A stretch of 64,000 nt of DNA from DASZTV01 sp035547515 (GTDB lineage Bacteria > Actinomycetota > Actinomycetes > JAFAQI01), in contig DASZUS010000065.1 in assembly GCA_035547515.1 (NCBI GenBank), positions 16,208-80,207 of the forward strand, written 5' to 3'. A program made the translations under genes and the position numbers. The notes under the pieces were generated by a model, which ran no database searches, was not told where the DNA came from, and saw nothing but the letters and a program-made list of their open reading frames with translations. Of this stretch, positions 50,514-58,452 are shown in pieces (positions within the stretch are counted from its first letter, which is position 1; each line of letters begins with the position of its first letter).

Positions 50514-51155
50514 ATGACCACACGTCGACCAACCCGACTCGCTCCCCGCTACGCAGCGGTCGCGGCCACCGCCGCTGCCCTAGTCCTCCCGCTGGCGACG
50601 CCCGCCGCAGCGAGCGGACCCGCCGCCTTCCCCGCCACCATCCACGCATCCCGGATCAACGTGAAGCTCGCGAACGAGGGCAACAAGCTGCACCGCGGAG
50701 ACGCGGTCCCGGCCAAGGGGGTGACGCAGCGGGTCAGCCTCGGCGGCGACGTGCTCGCGGGCCTGGCCGCAGGCCCGGCGACCGACGAGGCGGTCTACCC
50801 GGTGCTGTCGGCGGACAGCGGCGCGCACTGGCACATCGACGGCCCGATGTTCTACCGCCCGGCCGCCGACGCGCCCGACGTCACCAGCCGGCTGGCCGCG
50901 CTGGGCGACGACACCCTCATGGCGTGGGGGCCTGGAGGCAACTTCGTCAAGACGACAACCGACCGCGGAGCGAAGTGGTACAGCTCGGACTTCCCGGTCG
51001 GCGTGCACAGCGCAGCCGTGACGCACGGCGAGCTCACGGTCCGTGCGCTCGGCAACCCGACCCGGTCGGGCCGGTTCCCGACCCGCCGCTACGTCTCAAC
51101 CGACGGCGGGCTGGTCTGGCACCGCGGGCCCGCGCTCGGCGAGGTCGGCGACTAG
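50514..51155 (+). CDS. Secreted Asp-box (BNR) repeat protein
   Basis: 213 residues with a signal peptide (about 1-34, APRYAAVAATAAALVL, cleavage near AAAS). Three Asp-box motifs SxDxGxxW are seen: SADSGAHW, TTDRGAKW and STDGGLVW, spaced about 55-65 residues, as in sialidase-type beta-propellers; the protein is too short for a full propeller and may be a fragment or an oligomer. GGAAAGGA lies 7 nt before the ATG. No catalytic residues identified. Tail-to-tail with cimA. Confidence 0.75.
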   Translation: MTTRRPTRLAPRYAAVAATAAALVLPLATPAAASGPAAFPATIHASRINVKLANEGNKLHRGDAVPAKGVTQRVSLGGDVLAGLAAGPATDEAVYPVLSADSGAHWHIDGPMFYRPAADAPDVTSRLAALGDDTLMAWGPGGNFVKTTTDRGAKWYSSDFPVGVHSAAVTHGELTVRALGNPTRSGRFPTRRYVSTDGGLVWHRGPALGEVGD

Positions 51156-51164
51156 CCGCCGCGC

Positions 51165-52745
51165 TCAGCCCTTGTCGAGCAGGCCGTAGGCGTAGGCGTC
51201 GTCGAGCGCCTGCCACGAGGCGGCGATGACGTTCTCGTCGACGCCCACCGTGTCCCAGGAACGCTCCCCGTCGGAGGTGCGCACGAGCACCCGGGTCACC
51301 GCTCCGGTGCCGTGCGCACCTTCGAGGATGCGCACCTTGTAGTCGACGAGCTCGAGCTTTCCGAGCTGCGGGTAGAAGCGCTCCAGCGCCTTGCGAAGGG
51401 CCATGTCAAGCGCGTTGACCGGTCCGTTGCCTTCGCCGATCGCGACCACCCGCTCCTCGCCGACGTACAGCTTCACCGTCGCCTCGGAGGACTCGTGGCC
51501 CTGCCCGCGGCCGTCGCTGATCACCCGGTACGACTCCAGCTTGAACGGCCGCGAGCGGGAGCCCTCGACCTCTTCGCGGAGCATGAGCTCGAACGACGCC
51601 TCGGCCGCCTCGAACGAGTAGCCCTCGGCCTCCATCGACTTCACCCGGTCGACCACCCGGCCGACGACTTCGCGGTCGACCTCGATGTCGAGCTCACGCG
51701 CCTTGAGCTCCACGCTGGCCCGCCCGGCGAGCTCGGACACCAGGATCCGCATGTCATTGCCGACCGCCGCCGGGTCGATGTGCTGGTACAGGTCCGGGTC
51801 AACCTTGAGCGCCGACGCGTGCAGTCCCGCCTTGTGGGCGAATGCACTCGCGCCGACCCACGGTTGGTGGTCGTCCGGCGCGATGTTGGCAAGCTCCGCG
51901 ATTGCGTGGCTGACCCGGACCAGCTCGGTGATCGCCCCTTCGGGCAGGACCGGGAGATCCAGCTTGAGCTCGAGCCCGGCAACGATGGAGAACAGGTCGG
52001 CGTTGCCGGCACGCTCGCCGTACCCGTTGGCTGTCCCCTGCACGTGGGTGGCACCTGCCTGTACGGCGGCAAGCGAGTTCGCCACCGCGCACGAGGTGTC
52101 GTCGTGGGCGTGGATGCCGATGCGGGTCTGCGGGTGGCCCAGCCACCCGACGACCTCGTGCACGACCTCGGCCAGCCGCGTCGGCAGCATCCCGCCGTTG
52201 GTGTCGCAGAGGGCGACGACCTCGGCGCCGGCCTCGGCAGCGGTCGCCAGGACCTGCAGCGCGTAGTCACGGTCGAGGTGGTAGCCGTCGAAGAAGTGCT
52301 CGGCGTCGAGGAACACCCGCCGGCCCTCACCGCGCAGGAAGGTGACCGTGTCGCGGATCATCTCGAGGTTCTCCTGCAGCGTCGTCCGCAGCGCGCGCTC
52401 GACGTGCCCGGTGTGGGACTTCGCTACCAGCGTCACGACCGGCGTCTGCGCGTCGACGAGCGCGCGCACCTGCGGGTCGTCGGCTGCCACCAGTCCCGCC
52501 TTGCGGGTCGCGCCGAAGGCCGCAAGCGTCGCGTTGCGCAGGGTGAGCTCCCCTGCCGCCGCACGCCGGAAGAACGCCTCGTCCTTCGGGTTCGCGCCCG
52601 GCCAGCCGCCCTCGATGTAGCCGACGCCGAGTGAGTCCAGGTGCGCCGCGACGGCGAGCTTGTCGTCGACGGACAGCGAGAGGCTCTCGCGCTGCGAGCC
52701 GTCACGCAGCGTCGTGTCGTACACGTGCAGGTCGGTGAGTGCCAC
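51165..52745 (-). CDS. cimA: (R)-citramalate synthase
   Basis: Condenses pyruvate and acetyl-CoA to citramalate, entering isoleucine synthesis without threonine deaminase; 526 residues, the length of this class. VYDTTLRDGSQRESLSLS is the N-terminal substrate motif, HAHDDTSCAVANSL carries the metal His pair, GYGERAGNADL is the second metal block, and the C-terminal regulatory dimer domain is at about 400-520. GTG start with AAGGGA 8 nt upstream. Preceded by an attenuator. A homocitrate or isopropylmalate synthase is less likely because of length and motif context. Confidence 0.92.
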   Translation of the reverse strand: MALTDLHVYDTTLRDGSQRESLSLSVDDKLAVAAHLDSLGVGYIEGGWPGANPKDEAFFRRAAAGELTLRNATLAAFGATRKAGLVAADDPQVRALVDAQTPVVTLVAKSHTGHVERALRTTLQENLEMIRDTVTFLRGEGRRVFLDAEHFFDGYHLDRDYALQVLATAAEAGAEVVALCDTNGGMLPTRLAEVVHEVVGWLGHPQTRIGIHAHDDTSCAVANSLAAVQAGATHVQGTANGYGERAGNADLFSIVAGLELKLDLPVLPEGAITELVRVSHAIAELANIAPDDHQPWVGASAFAHKAGLHASALKVDPDLYQHIDPAAVGNDMRILVSELAGRASVELKARELDIEVDREVVGRVVDRVKSMEAEGYSFEAAEASFELMLREEVEGSRSRPFKLESYRVISDGRGQGHESSEATVKLYVGEERVVAIGEGNGPVNALDMALRKALERFYPQLGKLELVDYKVRILEGAHGTGAVTRVLVRTSDGERSWDTVGVDENVIAASWQALDDAYAYGLLDKG

Positions 52746-52778
52746 CGTGCGGTCCCTTCGAAGACAGCTCTGGTCCAA

Positions 52779-52815
52779 CAAAAAACCCTCCGACCCGTGA
52801 GGGCAGCGGAGGGTT
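52779..52815 (-). terminator. Intrinsic terminator in the cimA leader
   Basis: AACCCTCCG (RNA sense, 52815-52807) pairs with CGGAGGGTT (52792-52784) around a 14-nt loop containing a further CCC/GGG pair, followed by six T. It lies 34 nt upstream of cimA and downstream of the leader peptide. Confidence 0.85.
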
Positions 52816-52846
52816 GCGCGTCGGCTGGTAGGGCTAGCCGACGCGC
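52816..52846 (-). promoter_or_regulatory. 11-bp hairpin overlapping the cimA leader peptide stop
   Basis: GCGCGTCGGCT (52846-52836) is the exact complement of AGCCGACGCGC (52826-52816), with a 9-nt loop. The first arm contains the end of the leader peptide and its TAG, as expected for segment 1 of an attenuator. Confidence 0.75.
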
Positions 52847-52875
52847 TCCGAAATAATCGAGGCGAACTGCGTCAC
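52834..52875 (-). CDS. cimA leader peptide with tandem Ile codons
   Basis: Thirteen codons read VTQFASIISERVG from a GTG at 52875 to TAG. The two Ile codons are ATT ATT (52857-52852), rare in this high-GC sequence where Ile is mostly ATC. A candidate -10 (AAGACT) lies 6 nt before the GTG. A longer version from GTG 52893 (19 codons) is possible. The role would be to sense charged tRNA-Ile. Confidence 0.65.
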   Translation of the reverse strand: MTQFASIISERVG

Positions 52876-52881
52876 AACCTC

Positions 52882-52911
52882 AGTCTTCGGCACGACGAGC
52901 CGAAAGGTCAA
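52882..52911 (-). promoter_or_regulatory. Promoter of the cimA leader
   Basis: TTGACC (52911-52906), an 18-nt spacer and AAGACT (52887-52882) lie just after the ilvE stop (52924). They would start a transcript at the leader GTG (52875). Confidence 0.5.
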
Positions 52912-52923
52912 GCGCGGGAGGTT

Positions 52924-54003
52924 CTAGACGACCCGGTGCATCCAGCCGTGCGGGTCCGGCGCCTGGCCGTACTGCAGGTCCACCAGCGCCTTGCGCAGCG
53001 CTGTGGCAACCGGCGTCTCGGTGGGAAGCGTGACCTCGCCGCCGTGCCACTTCAGCGTGCCGACTGACGCGATCACCGCCGCCGTGCCGCAGGCGAAGAC
53101 CTCGGTGATCCGCCCGGTGTCGACTCCCTTGCGCCACTCGTCGATGTCGACCCGGCGCTCCTCAGCCTCGTGACCGAGCTCCTTCGCGAGCATCTTCAGC
53201 GCGTCGCGCGTCCCCCCCTCGAGGATCGTGCCGGTGAGCTCAGGGGTGACCATCGTGCCGTCGTCCTGGACGAACCACAGGTTCATCCCACCGAGCTCTT
53301 CGACCCAGCGCCGCTCGACTGCGTCGAGGAACAGCACCTGCTCGCAGCCGTGAGCGATGCCTTCCTGCTGCGCCACCAGGCTCGCGGCGTAGTTGCCGCC
53401 GCACTTCGCAGCGCCCGTGCCGCCGGGTGCGGCTCGGGTGTAGTCCTCGGACAGCCAGATCGTGACCTGCTTCGCGCCCGAGGCGAAATACGGGCCTGCG
53501 GGAGACGCGATCACGAGGAACGTGACGTGCGAGGACGGCTTGACCCCGAGGCCGACCTCGGTCGCCATCATGAACGGCCGCAGATACAGGCTGGCGTCGT
53601 CGCTGCGCGGCACCCACTCGGCGTCCTGCTCGACCAGCAGGTCCGAGGCGGCGACGAAGTCCTCGACCGGGAGCTCGGGTAGCGCTAGCCGCTGAGCCGA
53701 GCGGTTGAACCGCTCGCCGTTGAACGCCGGACGGAACGTCGCGATCCCACCATCGGGCTGCCGATAGGCCTTGAAGCCTTCGAAGATCGCCTGGCCGTAG
53801 TGGAAGACGTGGCTGGCGGGGTCCATGCTGAGGGGGCCGTAGGGCCGTACCCGCGCGTCGTGCCAGCCGTCCGCCGCCGACCACTCGACCGTGACCATGT
53901 GGTCGGTGAACACCTTGCCGAACCCGGGTGCGGACATGATCTCCGCAAGCCGTTCGGCACTGGTCGGATGCTGCGTCGGCTCGACGCTGAACTCAAGACC
54001 CAT
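52924..54003 (-). CDS. ilvE: Branched-chain amino-acid aminotransferase
   Basis: PLP fold-IV aminotransferase, 359 residues, the final step of Ile, Leu and Val synthesis. The PLP Lys is K200 in GTGAAKCGGNYAASL; HYGQAIFEGFKAYR and ELGGMNLWFV are conserved. ATG start with TAACCT 6 nt upstream, overlapping the leuB stop. leuB, ilvE and cimA follow each other on the same strand but each has its own promoter. Confidence 0.96.
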   Translation of the reverse strand: MGLEFSVEPTQHPTSAERLAEIMSAPGFGKVFTDHMVTVEWSAADGWHDARVRPYGPLSMDPASHVFHYGQAIFEGFKAYRQPDGGIATFRPAFNGERFNRSAQRLALPELPVEDFVAASDLLVEQDAEWVPRSDDASLYLRPFMMATEVGLGVKPSSHVTFLVIASPAGPYFASGAKQVTIWLSEDYTRAAPGGTGAAKCGGNYAASLVAQQEGIAHGCEQVLFLDAVERRWVEELGGMNLWFVQDDGTMVTPELTGTILEGGTRDALKMLAKELGHEAEERRVDIDEWRKGVDTGRITEVFACGTAAVIASVGTLKWHGGEVTLPTETPVATALRKALVDLQYGQAPDPHGWMHRVV

Positions 54004-54009
54004 GACCCG

Positions 54010-54015
54010 AGGTTA
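54010..54015 (-). promoter_or_regulatory. -10 box of ilvE built on the leuB stop codon
   Basis: TAACCT lies 6 nt before the ilvE ATG, and its TAA is the leuB stop. Confidence 0.55.
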
Positions 54016-55059
54016 GGTCAGCCGCGCAGCGATCGCATCCCCGATTTCGGCGGTACGACGCGACGTCTCGCCACGCTCGGCGAGGTCGGCGGCTACGGCT
54101 GCCTCGACACGGCGGGCCGCCGCACCGAGGTCGAGCGAATCGAGCAGCATGGCGACCGACAGAACCGTCGCCGTCGGATCGGCGATGCCTTGGCCTGCGA
54201 TGTCGGGGGCGCTGCCGTGCACCGGCTCGAACATGCTCGGCGCCGTACCGTCGACGTTGAGGTTGCCGCTCGCGGCCAGCCCGATGCCTCCCGCGATCGC
54301 GGCGCCGAGGTCGGTGACGATGTCGCCGAAGAGGTTGTCGGTGACGACCACGTCGAAGCGCTCCGGCTGCGTGACCATGTACAGGCACGCCGCATCTACG
54401 TGCGCGTAGTCGACCGCAACGTCCGGGAACTCCGGCGCCACGGCCTCCACGGTGCGCTGCCACAGGTTGCCCGCGTGCACGAGGACATTGGTCTTGTGCA
54501 CGAGGGTCAGCTTCTTGCGAGGCCGCGAGGCGGCCCGCCGGAACGCGTCGCGGACGACGCGCTCCACGCCGTAGCGGGTGTTGACGCTCTCCTCGGTGGC
54601 GACCTCGTTGGCGGTGCCCTGGCGCATCGACCCGCCGACCCCGACGTAGGGGCCCTCGGTGCCCTCACGCACGACGACCATGTCGATCTCCGCCGGCCCC
54701 GAGCTCGCCAGCGGCGTGCTGACGCCGGGGTAGAGCTTCACCGGCCGCAGGTTGACCGCGTGCTCGAAGGCGAACCGGATCTTGAGCAGCAGCCCACGCT
54801 CGAGCACCCCCGGCGGGACGGTCGGGTCGCCGACCGCGCCCAGCAGGATCGCGTCGTACTGCCGTAGCTCTTCGAGCACGCTGTCCGGCAGCGTCTCGCC
54901 GGTGCGGTGATAGCGCGCCGCGCCGAGGTCGTAGTCGGTGGTCTCGATCTTGACACCCTCGGGCGCGACGGCTGCGTGCAGCACCTTGAGCCCTTCGGCG
55001 ACGACCTCCGTGCCGATCCCGTCACCCGGAACCACTGCGATCTTTGCGGTCTTCGTCAC
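54013..55059 (-). CDS. leuB: 3-isopropylmalate dehydrogenase
   Basis: Oxidative decarboxylase of leucine synthesis, 348 residues. IAVVPGDGIGTEVVAEGLKV is the N-terminus; the conserved DNLFGDIVTDLGAAIAGG, MFEPVHGSAPDIAG and DPTATVLS blocks are present. GTG start at 55059 with TAGCCT 7 nt upstream. Divergent from the EamA transporter gene with 69 nt between starts. Confidence 0.96.
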   Translation of the reverse strand: MTKTAKIAVVPGDGIGTEVVAEGLKVLHAAVAPEGVKIETTDYDLGAARYHRTGETLPDSVLEELRQYDAILLGAVGDPTVPPGVLERGLLLKIRFAFEHAVNLRPVKLYPGVSTPLASSGPAEIDMVVVREGTEGPYVGVGGSMRQGTANEVATEESVNTRYGVERVVRDAFRRAASRPRKKLTLVHKTNVLVHAGNLWQRTVEAVAPEFPDVAVDYAHVDAACLYMVTQPERFDVVVTDNLFGDIVTDLGAAIAGGIGLAASGNLNVDGTAPSMFEPVHGSAPDIAGQGIADPTATVLSVAMLLDSLDLGAAARRVEAAVAADLAERGETSRRTAEIGDAIAARLT

Positions 55060-55066
55060 GGGCGCG

Positions 55067-55072
55067 AGGCTA
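55067..55072 (-). promoter_or_regulatory. -10 box, leaderless leuB
   Basis: TAGCCT lies 7 nt before the GTG at 55059. Confidence 0.6.
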
Positions 55073-55115
55073 GTGCAACGTCCGAAACCCGCCGGAGGCT
55101 GTCGCCGCCGCGCCG

Positions 55116-55121
55116 TACTGT
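55116..55121 (+). promoter_or_regulatory. -10 box, leaderless EamA transporter
   Basis: TACTGT lies 7 nt before the GTG at 55129. Confidence 0.6.
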
Positions 55122-55128
55122 TCACACC

Positions 55129-56037
55129 GTGACGCGACGTGGCGGCGTGCTGTTCGCTGCAATGTGCGTGATCTGGGGACTGCCCTACCTGCTGATCCGG
55201 ATCGCCGTCCGCGACCTCAGCCCGGCGGATCTGGTCTTCGCACGGACCGGCATCGGCGCGTTGCTCCTGGTGCCGATCGCGGCGTGGCGGGGCGTCCTCG
55301 GCCAGTTGCGGGGCCATTGGCGGTGGGTCCTGCTCTACACCGCCTCCGAGCTCACCATCCCGTGGCTGCTGCTCAGCAGCGCCGAGGAGCACCTGACGAG
55401 CTCGCTGTCCGGTCTGCTCGTGGCGGCCGTCCCGCTGGTCGGCATCGCGATCACCAAAGTGCTGGGGCTGGCCGAAGACATGACGCCCCGGAGATGGGCC
55501 GGGCTCCTCGTCGGGATCGCGGGCGTCGCGTCACTCGTCGGCTTGCAGGTGGGCAAGGTGGACATGGCGGCAGTGGCCGAGATCGGCGTCGTTGCCGTCG
55601 GCTACGCCTTCGGGCCGCTGGTCCTCACCTACCGGCTCAGCGACGTACCCGGCCTCGCGGTGGTTGCCGCGTCGCTCGGCGTGACGGCGGTCGTCTATGC
55701 GCCGTACGCCGTCATCCGCCCGCCGCAGCACCTCGGCGGCGAGGTGATCTGGTCCGTGATCGGTCTCGCGCTGGTGTGCACCGCGCTTGCCTTCGTCGTG
55801 TTCTTCTGGCTGATCGCCGAGATCGGGCCGACCAGGGCAACCGTCATCACCTACGTCAACCCCGCCGTGGCGATCCTGCTCGGCGTGCTCGTCCTCAACG
55901 AGCACATCTCGACCGGGATGATCGTCGGGTTCCCGCTCGTCCTGGCCGGCTCCTACTTCGCAACTGCCCGGCGCGTCGCCGGCGAGCAGACGCCGCTCGA
56001 GCCGGTGACCGACGAGCCGCTGGTTACCCCTGGATAG
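55129..56037 (+). CDS. DMT/EamA family transporter
   Basis: 302-residue inner-membrane protein with about ten membrane spans in two EamA repeats (first repeat about 5-135, second 145-285, the latter with FFWLIAEIGPTRATVITYVNPAVAILLG shown in part). Family members export amino acids and metabolites. GTG 55129 is chosen by the -10 box. Divergent from leuB, which makes export of amino acids or their precursors plausible but unproven. Confidence 0.88.
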   Translation: MTRRGGVLFAAMCVIWGLPYLLIRIAVRDLSPADLVFARTGIGALLLVPIAAWRGVLGQLRGHWRWVLLYTASELTIPWLLLSSAEEHLTSSLSGLLVAAVPLVGIAITKVLGLAEDMTPRRWAGLLVGIAGVASLVGLQVGKVDMAAVAEIGVVAVGYAFGPLVLTYRLSDVPGLAVVAASLGVTAVVYAPYAVIRPPQHLGGEVIWSVIGLALVCTALAFVVFFWLIAEIGPTRATVITYVNPAVAILLGVLVLNEHISTGMIVGFPLVLAGSYFATARRVAGEQTPLEPVTDEPLVTPG

Positions 56038-56051
56038 CCAGCCGGTCTTCG

Positions 56052-56057
56052 TAGCAT
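56052..56057 (+). promoter_or_regulatory. -10 box, leaderless response regulator
   Basis: TAGCAT lies 6 nt before the GTG at 56064. Confidence 0.55.
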
Positions 56058-56063
56058 GGATGG

Positions 56064-56762
56064 GTGCGGACGAGGCGGCAGGTGCACGTCCTCGTCGTGG
56101 ACGACGACGCTCCCACTCGTGACCTCGTCGAGACCCTGCTCGTCGACGAAGGCTTCGTCGTCGAGTGCGTCGCCGACGCCCGCTCGGCGCTGACCGCGAT
56201 CAGCGAACGCCGTCCGGATGTGGTCCTGCTCGACATCATGATGCCCGAGGTCAGCGGCTTCGACCTGATGACCGAGATCCGCCGCCGCGACAACATGCCG
56301 ATCATCTTCCTGTCGGCCCGCGGCGGTGAGACTGATCGGGTCCTCGGCCTGCGGATGGGCGCAGACGACTACGTCGTCAAGCCGTTCAGCGGTGCCGAGC
56401 TGGTCGCCCGGATCTACGCCCTGATGCGCCGCCACGACGGCGCGGCGCCCGCCCCGAGCAAGCGACTGCGCTATGGCGCGCTGACCATCGACGTCGCAGC
56501 CCGGGAGGTCGCGGTCGGCGGCGAGGTGGTCGACACGACCGCGAAGGAGTTCGACCTGCTGGTCCTGCTCGCAGAGTCGCCGCGCCGGGTCTTCACCCGT
56601 GAGCAGATGCTCGCCCAGGTGTGGGGATCCTCGACCAGATGGCAGGATCCCTCGACGGTCACCGAGCACATTCGCCGGCTGCGCACCAAGATCGAGGCCG
56701 ACCCGCGCAAGCCTCGCTACCTGCAGACCGTGCGGGGCGTCGGCTACCGCTTCGAGGGCTGA
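56064..56762 (+). CDS. OmpR/PhoB-family response regulator, orphan
   Basis: 232 residues. Receiver domain with acidic pair D13/D14 (VVDDDAP), phospho-Asp D57 in LLDIMMP and K106 in VVKPF; winged-helix output at about 135-230 (GEVVDTTAKEFDLLVLLAE, STVTEHIRRLRTKIE, VRGVGYRFEG). No histidine kinase is adjacent, so its signal is unknown. It lies 159 nt upstream of the secreted-protein cluster in the same direction, so it may regulate that cluster. Confidence 0.92.
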   Translation: MRTRRQVHVLVVDDDAPTRDLVETLLVDEGFVVECVADARSALTAISERRPDVVLLDIMMPEVSGFDLMTEIRRRDNMPIIFLSARGGETDRVLGLRMGADDYVVKPFSGAELVARIYALMRRHDGAAPAPSKRLRYGALTIDVAAREVAVGGEVVDTTAKEFDLLVLLAESPRRVFTREQMLAQVWGSSTRWQDPSTVTEHIRRLRTKIEADPRKPRYLQTVRGVGYRFEG

Positions 56763-56860
56763 CCCCGCCCCGGCACGAACCGGGACAAAGCCGGTCCACC
56801 CCTGCGGAACCGGTTAATTGTCCGAATGTTGTGAATCCGTCGCGTACCCGTTGCGCCGAG

Positions 56861-56878
56861 GACGTCACCTTTGACGTC
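56861..56878 (+). promoter_or_regulatory. Paired GACGTC sites upstream of secreted cluster
   Basis: GACGTC at 56861-56866 and 56873-56878, 12 bp apart, in the 159-nt gap between the response regulator and the first secreted gene. Both are self-complementary. Nearby GCCCC/GGGGC at 56883-56899 can form a short hairpin. Candidate operator; no convincing promoter hexamers were seen. Confidence 0.35.
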
Positions 56879-56921
56879 GGTGCCCCGCTTTGGGGGGCTC
56901 ACAAACAGAGCGGAGCAGACA

Positions 56922-57377
56922 ATGCGCAAGATCAACAACAAGAAGAAGGCAGCCGCCATCTTGGGTGGCGGAGCGCTGGTCCTGACGAGCGGCGGCGTCG
57001 CCCTCGCCTACTGGACCTCGACCGGCAGCGGGTCCGGAACCGCCGCGACCGGCAGCGTCCAGAACGTCTCGGTCGTGCAGACCAGCACCTCCTCGGGCCT
57101 GTACCCGGGTGGCAGCGTCCAGCTGTCCGGCAACTTCAACAACACCAACACCGGCAAGGTGTACGTCGGCACCGTCACGGCCACCATCGGCACCCTGCCG
57201 CAGGGTTGCGTCGCCGGTGACTTCTCGATCAGCGGCACGGGCGCGGTCAACGCCGAGATCCCGTCCGGCACCGGCGTCGGCTCGTGGTCGGGCATCACGC
57301 TGACGATGAACGACACCGCGGCCAACCAGGACGCCTGCAAGTCCCAGACCATCCCGGTCACCTACAGCGTCAGCTGA
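56922..57377 (+). CDS. Secreted SipW/TasA-type signal protein, gene 1
   Basis: 151 residues, ATG with GGAG 8 nt upstream. The signal has a basic start (MRKINNKKK), a hydrophobic core (11-29) and then YWTSTGSGSG (Y30, W31), the hallmark of SipW-dependent exported proteins such as TasA and camelysin. The mature part has SGLYPGGSV (59-66) and two Cys (C96, C139), with NQDAC before the last strand. No anchor or sorting signal. First of four same-strand genes with one shared domain type. Confidence 0.8.
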   Translation: MRKINNKKKAAAILGGGALVLTSGGVALAYWTSTGSGSGTAATGSVQNVSVVQTSTSSGLYPGGSVQLSGNFNNTNTGKVYVGTVTATIGTLPQGCVAGDFSISGTGAVNAEIPSGTGVGSWSGITLTMNDTAANQDACKSQTIPVTYSVS

Positions 57378-57409
57378 TCACTTTTTCCTGCCGGCCGAGG
57401 AGGACGGCG

Positions 57410-57970
57410 ATGACGGACCACCCGATCCCTCGCAGCGACACTGATGACGCCACGCGTCGTCGCGGGCTGCTGTGGCTCTGGCTGGCCGTCGTCGCCGTCC
57501 TTCTTGCCGGACTGGTCGCGGCCATCGTGCGGCTCAACGGCTGCGGCCAGACGACCTGCGGCGCGGGGGCCGCGAACGCTGACCGCACCGGCCGCACGTC
57601 CAACAGCACGACCGGCGCTGCGTCGGTGCCAGTCACCGTCAGCGTCACCGGCACCGAGCGGGGAGATCTCGCCCCTGGGACCACGCGACCGGTGGTGGTG
57701 TCGGTTGCGAACACCGGCCGCCGGCCGGCACGCATCATCTCTGCGGGCGTCACCGTCGGGAACGCCTCGAGGGCCTGCCGCGCGGCGGCGGTCATCCGGG
57801 TCACCGGCTACAACGCCTCGGCGCCTGGAGCAGCACGCTACGTGCTCGCGCCCGGCGCTGTGGCGCGGATCCCGCTCCGGATCGCCATGCTCGACCTCCC
57901 CACCAACCAGAACGCGTGCGAGAACGCGTCGTTCCCCCTCACCTTCCACGCGACCGCACGGCAAGGCTGA
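57410..57970 (+). CDS. Membrane-anchored relative of gene 1
   Basis: 186 residues, ATG with GAGGAGG 8 nt upstream. Cytosolic N-terminus (1-18), one membrane span (about 19-40), a Cys-rich start of the extracellular part (C45, C50) and then the same domain as genes 1 and 3: LAPG (87-90), a Cys (C123), and NQNAC (C170) before a PLTF strand. It lacks the YW signal motif, so it stays tethered by its N-terminus. It could be the membrane base of an assembly formed by its neighbours. Confidence 0.75.
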   Translation: MTDHPIPRSDTDDATRRRGLLWLWLAVVAVLLAGLVAAIVRLNGCGQTTCGAGAANADRTGRTSNSTTGAASVPVTVSVTGTERGDLAPGTTRPVVVSVANTGRRPARIISAGVTVGNASRACRAAAVIRVTGYNASAPGAARYVLAPGAVARIPLRIAMLDLPTNQNACENASFPLTFHATARQG

Positions 57971-57978
57971 CCGGATCC

Positions 57979-58452
57979 ATGTCGCGGTCGCGGCTCTCAC
58001 CCCAGGCGAAGCGCACAAGTGCTGTCGCGCTCGGGCTCGCCCTGATTGCCGTGGCAGGCACCGGTACGGCCACGGCGTACTGGTCAGGCCGCGCCGCCGG
58101 CACCGGCCACTCGTCGACCGGCACGGTCGCGATCGCTGTCACGACCTCGCCGGTCGCGGGGCTCTACCCGGGCGGCAGCGTCGCGGTCAGCGTGACCCTG
58201 AAGAACAGCACCGCTGGGAGCCTCACCGTGACGGCGCTCACCCAGTCGGGCACGGCGACGATCCAGTCGGCCGGCAAGGGGACCTGCAACCCCGCGGTGG
58301 TCACGTTCGCGCCCGGCACGCTGCCGTCGGGCCCGCTGAGCGCAGGCCAGTCGGGCACCGCAACCGGCACGGTCTCGATGACCACGGCTGCAGCTGACGG
58401 CTGCCAGGGCACGGCCTTCGTCGTCCCGCTGACCGCAACGGCGCAGATGTGA
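57979..58452 (+). CDS. Secreted SipW/TasA-type signal protein, gene 3
   Basis: 157 residues. Signal peptide with a basic start, core about 14-32 and the tag YWSGRAAGTG (Y34, W35). The mature domain repeats the pattern of gene 1: AGLYPGGSV (61-68), C103, and DGC (C142) before a VVPLT strand. It begins 8 nt after gene 2 and its TGA overlaps the start of gene 4 (GTGATG), so the genes are translationally coupled. Confidence 0.78.
   Translation: MSRSRLSPQAKRTSAVALGLALIAVAGTGTATAYWSGRAAGTGHSSTGTVAIAVTTSPVAGLYPGGSVAVSVTLKNSTAGSLTVTALTQSGTATIQSAGKGTCNPAVVTFAPGTLPSGPLSAGQSGTATGTVSMTTAAADGCQGTAFVVPLTATAQM

Noticed and set aside
56821..56921. c-di-GMP or c-di-AMP riboswitch before the secreted cluster
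   Set aside because: No recognisable aptamer core; only a short GC hairpin and GACGTC sites.
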